A stretch of DNA of 61,114 nucleotides from Acidimicrobiaceae bacterium. Lineage in GTDB: Bacteria; Actinomycetota; Acidimicrobiia; Acidimicrobiales; RAAP-2. The position numbers and the translations under genes were made by a program. The DNA lies in assembly GCA_003170315.1 (NCBI GenBank), contig PNAH01000033.1, forward strand, positions 44,432 through 105,545, written 5' to 3'. Of the stretch, positions 50,357 through 59,640 are shown in pieces; the stretch's first letter is position 1; each line of letters opens with the position of its first letter. The notes beneath the pieces are model-generated. The model was not told the DNA's origin, made no database searches, and was given only the letters and a program-made list of their open reading frames with translations.

Positions 50357-51826
50357 TTAGAGAAGTTCTTCCATCTGCTTGAGTTCGAGCAACTGCGCGT
50401 GACGGTCGAGCTTGTCGGGCATCTTGAAGTACGGAGCGCCCTTGTACCAGTACCACGCCATGGGGATGAATCCGAGCGCCATCGATCCGAGTCCCACGAT
50501 CAACTCGACGGTGTTCAAGCCGGGTAGCGCCTTGACGAACAGGTAGATCATGAAGACCGCTCCGAGCAACGGCCAGAGCCCAATGAAGATGAAGTTGTTT
50601 GCTGATTTGAACAGTTGGCGACGATACAGGATCACGACCGAGAGTCCGGCGAGACTGTAGTAGATGCAGATCTGAATCGCAATGGCGTTGTAGCCATCAA
50701 CCAAGATGTTGCCCACCGAGCCGACGTACTGGCTGGCCACGAAGAGCCCCAGTGAAAGCACCGTGACGACCATGGTCGCGACGAAGGGCGTCTTGCGCGT
50801 CGGGTGCGTCGTCCCGAGTACCTTGGGCAGCGTTTCGTCGCGTCCCATCGTGAAGAGCGTCCTCGTCACTTGGATGAGCGTCGTTTCGAGCGTGGCGACC
50901 GTGGAGAGCAGCAGCGCCACGATGAGCAACTTGCCGCCGAGACCGTGCCACACCGCCTGTCCCAAGTTGTACATGAAGTCGGCCACGTTGCTCGAATTCG
51001 CCAAGGTACTCGGCTTCAAGGTCATGTTCGACGCGACCGTGAACACTTCAAAGAGCAAAAAGACCACGAACGTTCCGAGCAGTCCCCCGAGGCCGGAGGT
51101 CTTTTTGGCGTTCTTCGTCTCCTCATTGAGATTCGCGGTCACATCCCATCCCCAGTAGTAGAAGGCGGCGAGCAAGGCACCGGCCACGAAGTCGTTGGTG
51201 TGGTGACCACTGAAAACAGACGGCGAGAACCAGTGCCACGAGAATGCGGTCACGTGGTGGGCGTGAAAGAGCGCCAATCCGGCGAACAACAAGAGCAGGA
51301 AAATTTCAACGGTGGACATCAGGATTTGCACCTTCACCGTGACCGTCACGCCCAGGGCCACCGCCGCCACCATGGCGAAGAAGAACAAGGCGCCCAGAAT
51401 CGTGACCGGACCGGTCTGCTTATACAGCGTGCTGGAAAAGAGTCGTAGCACGCTGGAGCCGGCCGGGAACGTGGCGATCACCATGAAGAGAAGGGCGGAC
51501 ACGATGAGGGCCCAACCGGACAGGTAACCCAGGATTGGGTGGATAGCTCGACGGACCCATGAATAGGCCGCACCGGCGTGCGAGTCATCGCGGCTTAAGT
51601 AACTGAAGGCCCAAACGATGCCAAACATGAAGAATCCGCAGTACAACAGGGCCGCGGGTCCGCCGTAGGCGACAGCGAAAAAGAGCGCCCCGGTCGTTGC
51701 CCCAATGGAATAGGCCGGCGCCGAACCGGCGATACCCATGATCACCGAATCGAAAAGTCCGAGGACCCCGGAGTTCAATCGGTTCGGGGATGAGGCGTCT
51801 TCGCTCCGCTCCACGACGTCAGTCAT
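50357..51826 (-). CDS. APC family amino acid permease
   Basis: 489 residues with about 12 membrane helices and the APC-type unwound-helix motif in FDSVIMGIAGSAPAYSIGATTG and SRDDSHAGAAYSWVRRAI. FYYWGWDVTANLNEETKNAKK is the usual transport motif of helix 6. It would take up an amino acid or amine by ion symport. The ATG at 51826 has an AGAGGTGG stretch just upstream, so an earlier codon at 51865 is unlikely. A 7+7 inverted repeat lies 17 nt upstream. Confidence 0.85.
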   Translation of the reverse strand: MTDVVERSEDASSPNRLNSGVLGLFDSVIMGIAGSAPAYSIGATTGALFFAVAYGGPAALLYCGFFMFGIVWAFSYLSRDDSHAGAAYSWVRRAIHPILGYLSGWALIVSALLFMVIATFPAGSSVLRLFSSTLYKQTGPVTILGALFFFAMVAAVALGVTVTVKVQILMSTVEIFLLLLFAGLALFHAHHVTAFSWHWFSPSVFSGHHTNDFVAGALLAAFYYWGWDVTANLNEETKNAKKTSGLGGLLGTFVVFLLFEVFTVASNMTLKPSTLANSSNVADFMYNLGQAVWHGLGGKLLIVALLLSTVATLETTLIQVTRTLFTMGRDETLPKVLGTTHPTRKTPFVATMVVTVLSLGLFVASQYVGSVGNILVDGYNAIAIQICIYYSLAGLSVVILYRRQLFKSANNFIFIGLWPLLGAVFMIYLFVKALPGLNTVELIVGLGSMALGFIPMAWYWYKGAPYFKMPDKLDRHAQLLELKQMEELL

Positions 51827-51842
51827 GCCCACCTCTTTCTTG

Positions 51843-51862
51843 TGTGATCTGACCTGGCAGAT
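51843..51862. promoter_or_regulatory. Inverted repeat before the APC permease gene
   Basis: TGATCTG (51843-51849) and CAGATCA (51856-51862) are perfect reverse complements around a 6-nt centre, a 20-bp operator-like site 17 nt before the permease start. It would lie in the 5' leader or promoter. The binding protein is unknown. Confidence 0.45.
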
Positions 51863-52040
51863 CAATTGAGAATCGAAACTAACATGCCCTCCGCGTCGAA
51901 GTACGAGCCCGCGCAGGGCGATATCGATGTTGTCGAACGCACCAAGGGCGCGTTCACGCGCCGTTCGCTTCGCGGCGGTTAAATTTGGAGCACGTCGCCG
52001 CTTCTGACGATCATCCTCCCTCGAGCGAAAGCATGACCGC

Positions 52041-53780
52041 GTGCCAGCCTTCCACCGATTCGATCTCGAAGGCGAGTCCGATCAGCCCGTCGTAACCGAT
52101 CAGGAGATGAAGCGCCGATGGGCCGCGTTCCACGGCGACATGCGTCGGATGTCCGGCAAGTGGTGGCAGCGAATACTCGGTGAACTCCTCGGCGAAGACA
52201 CCCGGCGCTACCGCTTAGCGCGTCGATTCGGCCGTCCGATACTCCAGTTCTTTCGTCGAATACGATCGTCGCAACAAGACAGCGAACCAACCAAAGCCAC
52301 CGCCCGATTCGCCACCGCTCCATTGAAAACAGCTGAATCGAATATTTTTCCTTATAACTACTCACCCAAGACCTCCATTCGATTTATCAACCTCGCCTCC
52401 TTTGAAGTATCCACCGACGACGTGACGACCGTCGAGGTCGACGAACGCTTGGCGGCGTCGGTCGCGATTGAATCGGCCAACGCCGCGCTGGACGCGGCGA
52501 CCACCACCTGGCTCTTTCTGTGCGACGTCTCGATCAGCGACGAGGAACGAGCGACCACACTGCTCGCGCTCTTCAATCACTTGACCGAGGAGGCCGACGT
52601 CGTCTTCGCCGACGAGACCGGTTCGAATGTCTTTGCCCCGATATTCAAATTCCCTTCCGTGCCGCCTCATACGTTGCTCAGTTACAACGTGGTGGGCCGG
52701 CCGGCACTACTGCGCGTGGCAACACTTCGACGCTTTGGGGGGTTCGCTACTGACGCCGGTTGGGCGTTCGAACACGACCTGTATCTTCGCCTCAACGAAG
52801 CCAACGCGGTCTTTCGCCACGTCAATCTGGTCCTGCTGGCGGGCCGACCGGACCTGGCCTTCAAGCGCGACCATATCGACACCGACACCTGTCGAGTGAC
52901 AACGACGGCCCTCGCTCGACGAGGGTGGCGCGGCGACGTCAAGCCGGGCCTAATCCCCGGTCTGGCGCACTGGACGCTCGAGACCCCCACGCCGCAGCCG
53001 TCGATTGACATCATCATCCCGACGCGCGACCGAATCGACCTGGTGCGCAACTGCATCGAGGCGCTCGAGAACAAGACGACGTATCAAAATTGGGACATCA
53101 TCCTGCTCGACAACGACTCGATCGAACCCGAATCGCTGGAGTATTTCGCTCAGTCGAAGTACCGGGTCGTGCCCTGTCCCGGACCGTTCAATTACGCCAA
53201 AATCGTCAATCGCGGAGTCAATCACTCGCGGGCCGATTTCGTGGTGACCCTCAACAACGACACCGTCTTGATTACGCCCGACTGGCTGGAACGAATGGTG
53301 TCGCTGGCGGCGTTAGAGGACGTCGCCCTCGTCGGGGCCTGTCTCTTGGATCAGTACGGGCACCGAGAACACGAGAGCATCGTCGTCTCGCCGTACCCGC
53401 AACACTTGCGCACCGACTCCAACTACCCGCACCTCGATCAGTTCTCCCGCTCGACCCGTGACGTCGCGGCCGTGACGGGTGCCGTGCAGATGGCGCGACG
53501 CGAGACCTGGGACTCGCTCGGCGGCATGGACGAACGACTGGCCGTCACGATGAACGACATCGATCTCTGTTTCCGGGCTCAGAGCGACACGAGTTACGTC
53601 GTGTACACCCCGGACGTGCAGCTGATTCACCACGTCAGTTCGTCGCGCGGCACCCTCGATCCCCTCGAGGACCGCAATCGATTCATCCGCCGTTGGGATA
53701 TCTTCGGCACCTTCAAGGATCCATTCTTCCCCGAGGCGCTGCTGTTGCTCGGCGAGACGATGTTCTATCTGCCGCGCTGA
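52041..53780 (+). CDS. Glycosyltransferase family 2 protein with a second GT-like N-domain
   Basis: 579 residues. Residues about 315-560 are a GT2 domain: IDIIIPTRDRIDLVRNCIEAL, ILLDNDSIE, and LNNDTVL for sugar-nucleotide and metal, with the later TMNDIDLCFRAQ. The first 300 residues contain FADETGSNVFAPIFKFP and FEHDLYLRLNEA, which look like an inactive relative of the same fold. Such two-part enzymes build rhamnan or other cell-surface polysaccharides. GTG at 52041 is tentative and ATG at 52107 is an alternative. It precedes the YfhO-type membrane protein. Confidence 0.78.
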   Translation: MPAFHRFDLEGESDQPVVTDQEMKRRWAAFHGDMRRMSGKWWQRILGELLGEDTRRYRLARRFGRPILQFFRRIRSSQQDSEPTKATARFATAPLKTAESNIFPYNYSPKTSIRFINLASFEVSTDDVTTVEVDERLAASVAIESANAALDAATTTWLFLCDVSISDEERATTLLALFNHLTEEADVVFADETGSNVFAPIFKFPSVPPHTLLSYNVVGRPALLRVATLRRFGGFATDAGWAFEHDLYLRLNEANAVFRHVNLVLLAGRPDLAFKRDHIDTDTCRVTTTALARRGWRGDVKPGLIPGLAHWTLETPTPQPSIDIIIPTRDRIDLVRNCIEALENKTTYQNWDIILLDNDSIEPESLEYFAQSKYRVVPCPGPFNYAKIVNRGVNHSRADFVVTLNNDTVLITPDWLERMVSLAALEDVALVGACLLDQYGHREHESIVVSPYPQHLRTDSNYPHLDQFSRSTRDVAAVTGAVQMARRETWDSLGGMDERLAVTMNDIDLCFRAQSDTSYVVYTPDVQLIHHVSSSRGTLDPLEDRNRFIRRWDIFGTFKDPFFPEALLLLGETMFYLPR

Positions 53781-53809
53781 CATCGTCAGAATTGAATCAT
53801 CGGCTCTTG

Positions 53810-53815
53810 TAGCCT
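53810..53815 (+). promoter_or_regulatory. -10 box of a probable leaderless promoter (YfhO-type gene)
   Basis: TAGCCT at 53810-53815 is followed by six bases and the GTG at 53822. Confidence 0.45.
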
Positions 53816-53821
53816 GAAGTC

Positions 53822-56065
53822 GTGACGTCAGCGTGGAGCCGGTTCTACACCTTCTACCGGCGTCTGCCAGCCTCCACCACCCCGCTGGTGCTGATTCTCC
53901 TCGCCGTGCTGATCGGCAATGGTCTGTACTTAATCGGCGAGTCCAACATCAGCCCCATCTGGTGGACGGCCAACATCTCGACCATCGTCTGTCACATCAC
54001 GTGCGGACGTCCGATGATCGACCCCAATGTCGGCTTCATCACCCAACCCATCGGGCACCTCGCAGCGATGGACCTCTTGCACGGTCATCTGCCGTGGTGG
54101 AACTACTTCGAGGGCCTCGGTCAGCCCCTCGCCGGCGAAATGCAGTCCGCGGCGTTCTTCCCGCTGACGCTGTTGTTCGCCCTGCCGGCCGGACTGCTCT
54201 GGTTCCACATCAGCCTTGAGGTGATCGCCGGGATCTCGACGTATTTCCTCGCCAAGCGCCTGGGCGTTCCGCTCATCTTCGCTACCGCCGCCGGTTGCCT
54301 GTTCGCCCTGAACGGCACCTTCGCCTGGGTCGGCAACGCGGTCTTGAATCCCATCGCCTTCTTGCCCATGTTATTGCTCGGGATCGAGATGATCTACGAC
54401 TCGACACGGACGAAGAACAACCGAGGCTGGTACCTCGCGGCGATCGCAATCGCCCTGGCCTTCTACGCCGGTTTCCCCGAAGTCGCCTACTTCAACGGGC
54501 TCTTCGCTATCGGTTGGGCCACGGTGCGCCTCTCTTCGTTGCCGCGCGATTCGCGCTTGCGCGCCGTCGCTCGTCTCGGCCTCGGCGGGGGCGTCGGATT
54601 ACTCCTGTCGCTGCCGATCCTCGTGCCCTTCGCGGATTTCACCAAGGTCGCCAACCTCGGTCACCACACGGCCGCGATCGACGGGAGAGCGCATATTTCG
54701 ATTCACGCCGTGCAGATGTTCTTCGACCCCTACGTCCACGGAACGCTCTTCAGCAACCTCAACGCGGCGAGCATCTGGGGCGGCATCGGTGGGTACTTCA
54801 CCGCGAGCGTTGGCGCGTTGGCGCTGTTGGGACTTTTCGGTCAGCGCCTTCGCCTCCTTCGCATCTATCTCGCGGCGTGGACGGTCATCGGGCTCTGCGG
54901 TGCCTTCAACTTCCTGGAACTGCGCAAGGTCTGGAACCTCATTCCGCTGATCGAGAACTTGTCCTTCGGTCGCTACATCATGTCCAGTTGCGAACTGTCG
55001 TTCATTCTCCTGGCGGCCTTCGGAATGATGGACCTCGTCGACAACGCCCGGGCCAAGAAACTCTTCGCGGTGACGACGTCGGTCATGCTGCTCGGACTCG
55101 TCTGGATCGTGTTGGCGGCCAGCGCAATGAACAATGGCGTGGTCTTCTCGCACCGCGCTCGGTATATTTTCGCCTTCCTCGATGCGATTCCCTTCATCGC
55201 GATCATCGCGCTGCTCGTCCTCGGAATTCTGACGAAGTACAAAATTGTCCCGTTGCTGGTGGCGTTGGTCCTGGTTGGCGAGTCGCTCTTGATCTTCGGG
55301 GTGCCGGGGGGCGAGTCGGCCAAGTACGTCTACGTCGACCAGGGTCCGATCACGTTCCTGCGCCAACATGAAGGCCAGGACCGTTTCCTCGACTTCGCGG
55401 TGTTGACGCCCAACTGGGGATCGCAGTTCGGCCTGAACGCTCTCAACGCCATCGACCTGCCCTTCCCGGAGAAGTTCTCGAAGTTGATCGAGACCCAGCT
55501 CTACCCCGGACTGACGCCATCGAACCAGTTCGTGATCCACAACGGTATGACCGGCATGATCGCCCAAGAAAACGAGATCGTCACCCATTTCAAGAACTAC
55601 GAAGCGGCCTCGGTCAAGTACCTGTTGATGCCCAAGGCGCTGGTCATTCTGCCCGCGTTGACGAATCTCCACGTGAAATTGGTGTTCAGCGACGCCACAG
55701 CCAACATCTACGAGATGCCGAGCCCGAGGCCGTTCCTCTCCACCAAGTCCTCCTCGTGCACGGTCACGCGCAAGAACGTTGACCAGACCACCGTGACCTG
55801 TCCGAATGGCGCCTCGACCCTCGTGCGAACCGAACTTATGATGGCCGGCTGGAAGGCCTACGTGAACGGCAAGTCCGTCACGATCAAGACCGTCGACGGG
55901 GTCTATCAGAGCGTCAAGGTTCCTCAAGGTACGTCGACGGTCACCTACAGCTTCTTGCCGCCGCACGAGAAGTACGCCGTCTTGCTCGCTTTGCTCGCGG
56001 CCCTCTTCCTGTTGGGCGACTGGACCTACGAGCGGCGCTACCTCAAGCGCGAACACCTCCCCTAA
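53822..56065 (+). CDS. YfhO-type multi-pass membrane protein (GT-C-like)
   Basis: 747 residues with about 13 helices followed by a soluble C-terminal domain (residues about 500-715) and a last helix (YAVLLALLAALFLLGDWTYE). The YfhO family has a GT-C-like fold and glycosylates lipids or wall polymers with lipid-linked sugars. FNYFEGLGQPLAGEMQSAAFFPL-like NYFEGLGQPLAGEMQ in the first loop is typical. It follows a GT2 gene and was probably recruited to the same glycan. GTG start at 53822. Confidence 0.75.
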   Translation: MTSAWSRFYTFYRRLPASTTPLVLILLAVLIGNGLYLIGESNISPIWWTANISTIVCHITCGRPMIDPNVGFITQPIGHLAAMDLLHGHLPWWNYFEGLGQPLAGEMQSAAFFPLTLLFALPAGLLWFHISLEVIAGISTYFLAKRLGVPLIFATAAGCLFALNGTFAWVGNAVLNPIAFLPMLLLGIEMIYDSTRTKNNRGWYLAAIAIALAFYAGFPEVAYFNGLFAIGWATVRLSSLPRDSRLRAVARLGLGGGVGLLLSLPILVPFADFTKVANLGHHTAAIDGRAHISIHAVQMFFDPYVHGTLFSNLNAASIWGGIGGYFTASVGALALLGLFGQRLRLLRIYLAAWTVIGLCGAFNFLELRKVWNLIPLIENLSFGRYIMSSCELSFILLAAFGMMDLVDNARAKKLFAVTTSVMLLGLVWIVLAASAMNNGVVFSHRARYIFAFLDAIPFIAIIALLVLGILTKYKIVPLLVALVLVGESLLIFGVPGGESAKYVYVDQGPITFLRQHEGQDRFLDFAVLTPNWGSQFGLNALNAIDLPFPEKFSKLIETQLYPGLTPSNQFVIHNGMTGMIAQENEIVTHFKNYEAASVKYLLMPKALVILPALTNLHVKLVFSDATANIYEMPSPRPFLSTKSSSCTVTRKNVDQTTVTCPNGASTLVRTELMMAGWKAYVNGKSVTIKTVDGVYQSVKVPQGTSTVTYSFLPPHEKYAVLLALLAALFLLGDWTYERRYLKREHLP

Positions 56066-56075
56066 CCGGGCCGAC

Positions 56076-56288
56076 GTGAACGCGGTCACCATCTACGGCG
56101 TCATCGCCCTGAGCTTCATGATGTTGATGTACGCCCTCGAATCGCGGGGCCGACGCTTCGTCGAGCTCTTCGCCTTGGGCTGCGTGCTCTCGAGCATTTA
56201 CGGCTTCGCTAGTGGCGCCTGGCCCTTCGGCGTCGTGGAGGCCGTCTGGAGTCTGATCGCCGTACGCCGGGCCGTGAATTTGCGCTGA
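56076..56288 (+). CDS. Small membrane protein, unknown
   Basis: 70 residues, two or three hydrophobic segments (IYGVIALSFMMLMYAL and LFALGCVLSSIYGFASGAWPFGVVEAVWSL). The final ASGAWPFGVVEAVWSLIAVRR recurs in small actinobacterial membrane proteins of unknown role. It begins with GTG 11 nt after the YfhO-type stop, so it is likely co-transcribed. Confidence 0.6.
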   Translation: MNAVTIYGVIALSFMMLMYALESRGRRFVELFALGCVLSSIYGFASGAWPFGVVEAVWSLIAVRRAVNLR

Positions 56289-56467
56289 ACGGCTGTCCGC
56301 GCAATCTCTGTTCGGCAGTGCTATCGAAGCGGCGGGTGACATTCCGGCTGATTCGTAACGACGCGACATGTCCGGAGCCGGCGCGAGCGTCCGTTCATCC
56401 TGCGCTACTTTGCAGTGGGCGAAAGGACGATCGTGAAACCAGCACAGGACCTTGATCGGAAGTCACC

Positions 56468-57250
56468 ATGACCAATCGAGTGGACGCGATCGACCTTTCG
56501 TTGTCGATGGACAAAGCCATGTCCGCCGAGCGCGTCGCGGCGGCCCAGCATCGCCTCACGCAATTGCGCCTCTTCACGGCGGGCTTGCTCCAGCCGGACG
56601 TCGTCGCCCCCGGCCTGGTCGTTCTGTTCGAAGGATTCGACGCCGCCGGCAAGGGCGGGGCGATTCGCCGCTTGACCGCCAGTATCGACCCCCGTCACGT
56701 TCGCGTCGTGCCCATTGGACCGCCGACGGCCGAGGAACTCCGCCACGTCTTCCTCTGGCGGTTCCAGTCAACTATTCCGGGCACCGGAGGAATGACGGTC
56801 TACGACCGTTCGTGGTACGGGCGACTCCTCGTCGAGCGCGTCGAGGGTCTCATCGACAAGGCGACGGCGAAACGATCGGGCCAAGAGATCGTCGAGTTCG
56901 AGCGACTGCTCGTCGACAACAACGTCACGATCGTGAAGTTCTGGCTGCACATCTCGGACCAAGAGCAACTGAAGCGATTTAAGGACCGCGAGGGCGATCC
57001 GCTCAAGCAGTGGAAGCTCACCCCCGACGACTGGCGCAACCGAGAAAAGCGTGCGGCGTACTTGGGCGCCCTGGAAGACACAGTCGAGATGACCGATCAA
57101 TCACACGCCCACTGGGATCTGATTCCGGCCGACAGCAAGCACTACGCGCGAGTGGCCATCCTCGAGACGTTGATCGACCGGTGGGTCCATGACCTCGAGC
57201 GTCGGGGATTAAAAGTACCGAAGTCGCGCGCCGGCGACTACCTGAGTTAG
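56468..57250 (+). CDS. ppk2: Polyphosphate kinase 2 family protein
   Basis: 260 residues of the PPK2 fold: Walker A in LFEGFDAAGKGGAIRRL (near 52-62), the Walker B/lid region YDRSWYGRLLVERVE, and the C-terminal LHISDQEQLKRFKDRE and HYARVAILETL strings. These enzymes move phosphate between polyphosphate and nucleotides, usually making NTP or NDP. A CGGAAG site precedes the ATG. It has no operon partner in the window. Confidence 0.88.
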   Translation: MTNRVDAIDLSLSMDKAMSAERVAAAQHRLTQLRLFTAGLLQPDVVAPGLVVLFEGFDAAGKGGAIRRLTASIDPRHVRVVPIGPPTAEELRHVFLWRFQSTIPGTGGMTVYDRSWYGRLLVERVEGLIDKATAKRSGQEIVEFERLLVDNNVTIVKFWLHISDQEQLKRFKDREGDPLKQWKLTPDDWRNREKRAAYLGALEDTVEMTDQSHAHWDLIPADSKHYARVAILETLIDRWVHDLERRGLKVPKSRAGDYLS

Positions 57251-57286
57251 AAGACGTCGACGACTCGTATCTGGAACACTGACAAG

Positions 57287-58240
57287 ATGGACTCTCGCTA
57301 CGGCATCACCATCCCCTTCGACGGCGTCTCCCTGCTCGACCATAAGGAGTGGTTCCACCGCATCGCCGACCTCGGCTACACCGACCTCTGGTCGGCCGAA
57401 GTCGACGGGGCCGACGGCTTCACCCCGCTCACGTTGGCGGCCATCTGGGAGCCGCGTCTCAATCTCGGCGTGGCGGTCACGCCGGTCTTCACGCGCGGCG
57501 CGGGACTACTCGCCATGAGCATCGCCGCGATGGCCGAAGTCGCCGAAGGCCGATTCATTATGGGCCTCGGCGCCTCGAGTGAACCGGTCGTCCAGCGCTG
57601 GAACGGCGTGAAGTACGAGAAGCCCTACGCGCGCACGCGCGACGTCTTGCACTTCGTGAAGCGCGCCCTGGACGGCGAGAAGATCGATCAGATCTTCGAG
57701 ACCTTCGAGGTCCACGGCTTCAAGCTCGCTCGTCCGGTGTTGGTGCGTCCCCCGATCCTGCTGGGCGCGCTTCGCCCCGGGATGCTCCGCCTCGCCGGTC
57801 GCGATGCCGACGGCGCCATCCTCAATTGGCTCGCGGCGAAAGACGTGGCGCAGTGCCGCGCCGAAGTCGGCGAGGGCAAGACCATCGCGGCGCGACTCTT
57901 CGTCGTGCCGACGCCCGACGCCGACCTCGCACGCATGATCGGCCGACGCATGATCTCGTCGTATCTGACGGTGAACGCCTACGCCGAGTTTCACCGTTGG
58001 CTCGGGCGCGGTGAGGTGCTGCAACCGATGTGGGACGCCTGGGCCGAGGGCAATCGCAAGCTCGCCAACGAGTTGATCCCCGACTGGGTCGTCGACGAAC
58101 TGATCATCCACGGCCCGTACGAAGCGTGCCGCGAGCACGTCCTTCGCTACATCGAGGCCGGCGTCCAGATTCCGACGTTGGCCATCGTCCCCTTCGGGGT
58201 CGACCTCAAAGAGGCCGTCGAGGGACTGGCGCCGCGCTAG
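57287..58240 (+). CDS. LLM class F420-dependent oxidoreductase
   Basis: 317 residues, luciferase-like TIM barrel: FDGVSLLDHKEWFHRIADLGYTDLWSAEVDGADGF at the start, NLGVAVTPVFTRGAGLLAMSIAAMAEVAEGRFIMGLG in the middle. These are features of actinobacterial F420-linked enzymes, different in detail from the other LLM protein at 14549. It converges on an acyl-CoA dehydrogenase gene, overlapping its stop by 4 nt. The substrate is unknown. Confidence 0.82.
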   Translation: MDSRYGITIPFDGVSLLDHKEWFHRIADLGYTDLWSAEVDGADGFTPLTLAAIWEPRLNLGVAVTPVFTRGAGLLAMSIAAMAEVAEGRFIMGLGASSEPVVQRWNGVKYEKPYARTRDVLHFVKRALDGEKIDQIFETFEVHGFKLARPVLVRPPILLGALRPGMLRLAGRDADGAILNWLAAKDVAQCRAEVGEGKTIAARLFVVPTPDADLARMIGRRMISSYLTVNAYAEFHRWLGRGEVLQPMWDAWAEGNRKLANELIPDWVVDELIIHGPYEACREHVLRYIEAGVQIPTLAIVPFGVDLKEAVEGLAPR

Positions 58241-59541
58241 ACCGTCTCGGCTTCGAGGAACTCCAGCATGCCGGCGAACTTCTCGCGGGCCGCCTCGGTC
58301 CTCGCGGGGATGAACTCACTCGGGACCTCGTGCGGCACGTAGTTCTTCAACGCGTGACGCGCGACCGTCTGGCGATGGACCTCGTCGGGGCCGTCGTAGA
58401 TTCTCGCGGCGCGCGCCCAGCGGTACATCCGCTCCAGTGGCAGGTCGGTGGAGTACCCGAGCGCGCCGTGGGTCTGGATGGAGCGGTCAATGACGTTGTG
58501 CAAGACCGTGGCGCCGTAGTACTTGATCATGGCGATTTCGTCGCGCGAGGCCGACGCGCCCACTTGATCCATCTTCCACGCGGCGTGGAGCGTCATCAGC
58601 CGCGCCGCGTGCATCTCGGCGCGCGAGTCGGCGATCCAGTTCTGCACGGTCTGCTTCTCCGAGAGCAGCGAGCCGTGGGTGAAGCGACTGACGGCGCGCT
58701 CGCACATCATGTCGAAGGCCCGTTGGGACTGTCCCAGCCAGCGCATGCAGTGATGGATGCGGCCCGGTCCGAGTCGGGCTTGGGCCAGCATGAAGCCCGA
58801 GCCTTCCGGGCCGATCAGGTTCTCGGCCGGGATCCGCACGTCGACGTAGCGGATCTCGGCGTGGTTGCCGAAGCGGCCGTAGTGGTTGTCGGGGTCGTCC
58901 ATCGAACCGACGTCGCGCACGATGTTCACGCCCGGCGTGTCGGCCGGCACCACGAACATCGAGGATCCCTGGTACGGATGGATGTCGGGATTGGTCACCG
59001 CCATCACGACCAGGATGTCGGCCACCGAGCCGTTGGTCGTGTACCACTTGTGGCCGTTGATCACCCACTCGCCGCCGTCGTTGACCGCGCGCGTCTTGAG
59101 CAGTCGCGGGTCGCTCCCGGCCGTTTCCGGTTCGGTCATCGAGAACCCCGAGCGAATGGTGCCGTCGAGCAGCGGTTGGAGCCAACGCTCGCGGACGTAC
59201 TCCTGCTCGGTCATCTCCATGCCGGCGGCCAACAGTTCGGCGTTGCCGCTGTCGGGCGCGTTGTTGCCGAAGACGACCGGACCGTAGGGGGTCTGTCCGA
59301 GGATCTCGTGCATGAGACCCAGTCGGACCTGACCGAAGCCCGTGCCGCCGAGTTCTTGGGGTAAGTGCGCGGCCCAGAGGCCGCGCGCGCGGACCTGATC
59401 TTGCAGAGGCTTGATGAACGTGAGCGCCTGGTCGTGACTTAGTTCCAGTGTCTCAATGGGCATGATCTCCTCGCGCATGAATTCGCGCATCCAGACCAAT
59501 TGCTCTTCAAACTCCGGTTCGGTCTCAAAGTCCCACGCCAT
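58237..59541 (-). CDS. Acyl-CoA dehydrogenase family protein
   Basis: 434 residues with the FadE layout: GFSMTEPETAGSDPRLL for substrate and flavin, HKWYTTNGSVADILVVMA, then FMLAQARLGPGRIHHCMRWLG and the C-terminal IQTHGALGYSTDLPLERMYRWARAARIYDGPDEVHR, with the family's GxxGYS- and DGPDEVH motifs. The length and the GRIHHCMR string match the ACAD10/11-like group that often works on branched or hydroxylated acyl-CoA. It stands alone on the minus strand. Confidence 0.9.
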   Translation of the reverse strand: MAWDFETEPEFEEQLVWMREFMREEIMPIETLELSHDQALTFIKPLQDQVRARGLWAAHLPQELGGTGFGQVRLGLMHEILGQTPYGPVVFGNNAPDSGNAELLAAGMEMTEQEYVRERWLQPLLDGTIRSGFSMTEPETAGSDPRLLKTRAVNDGGEWVINGHKWYTTNGSVADILVVMAVTNPDIHPYQGSSMFVVPADTPGVNIVRDVGSMDDPDNHYGRFGNHAEIRYVDVRIPAENLIGPEGSGFMLAQARLGPGRIHHCMRWLGQSQRAFDMMCERAVSRFTHGSLLSEKQTVQNWIADSRAEMHAARLMTLHAAWKMDQVGASASRDEIAMIKYYGATVLHNVIDRSIQTHGALGYSTDLPLERMYRWARAARIYDGPDEVHRQTVARHALKNYVPHEVPSEFIPARTEAAREKFAGMLEFLEAETV

Positions 59542-59640
59542 AGCCCACCATCCTTTGAGGCAACCTTACGTCGCACGAAACGGGCGGGCCAAGGGCCTGG
59601 CGGCGCTCCCTACACTGTGGTGACGAAAGATCGGAGCGCC

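Noticed and set aside
54599..56092. A 497-codon open frame antisense to the YfhO-type gene
   Set aside because: It is rich in Arg, Gln, Asp and Glu without any domain, and mirrors codon bias of the real gene; same for long antisense frames at 1486-2511, 20095-21099 and 58030-59364.
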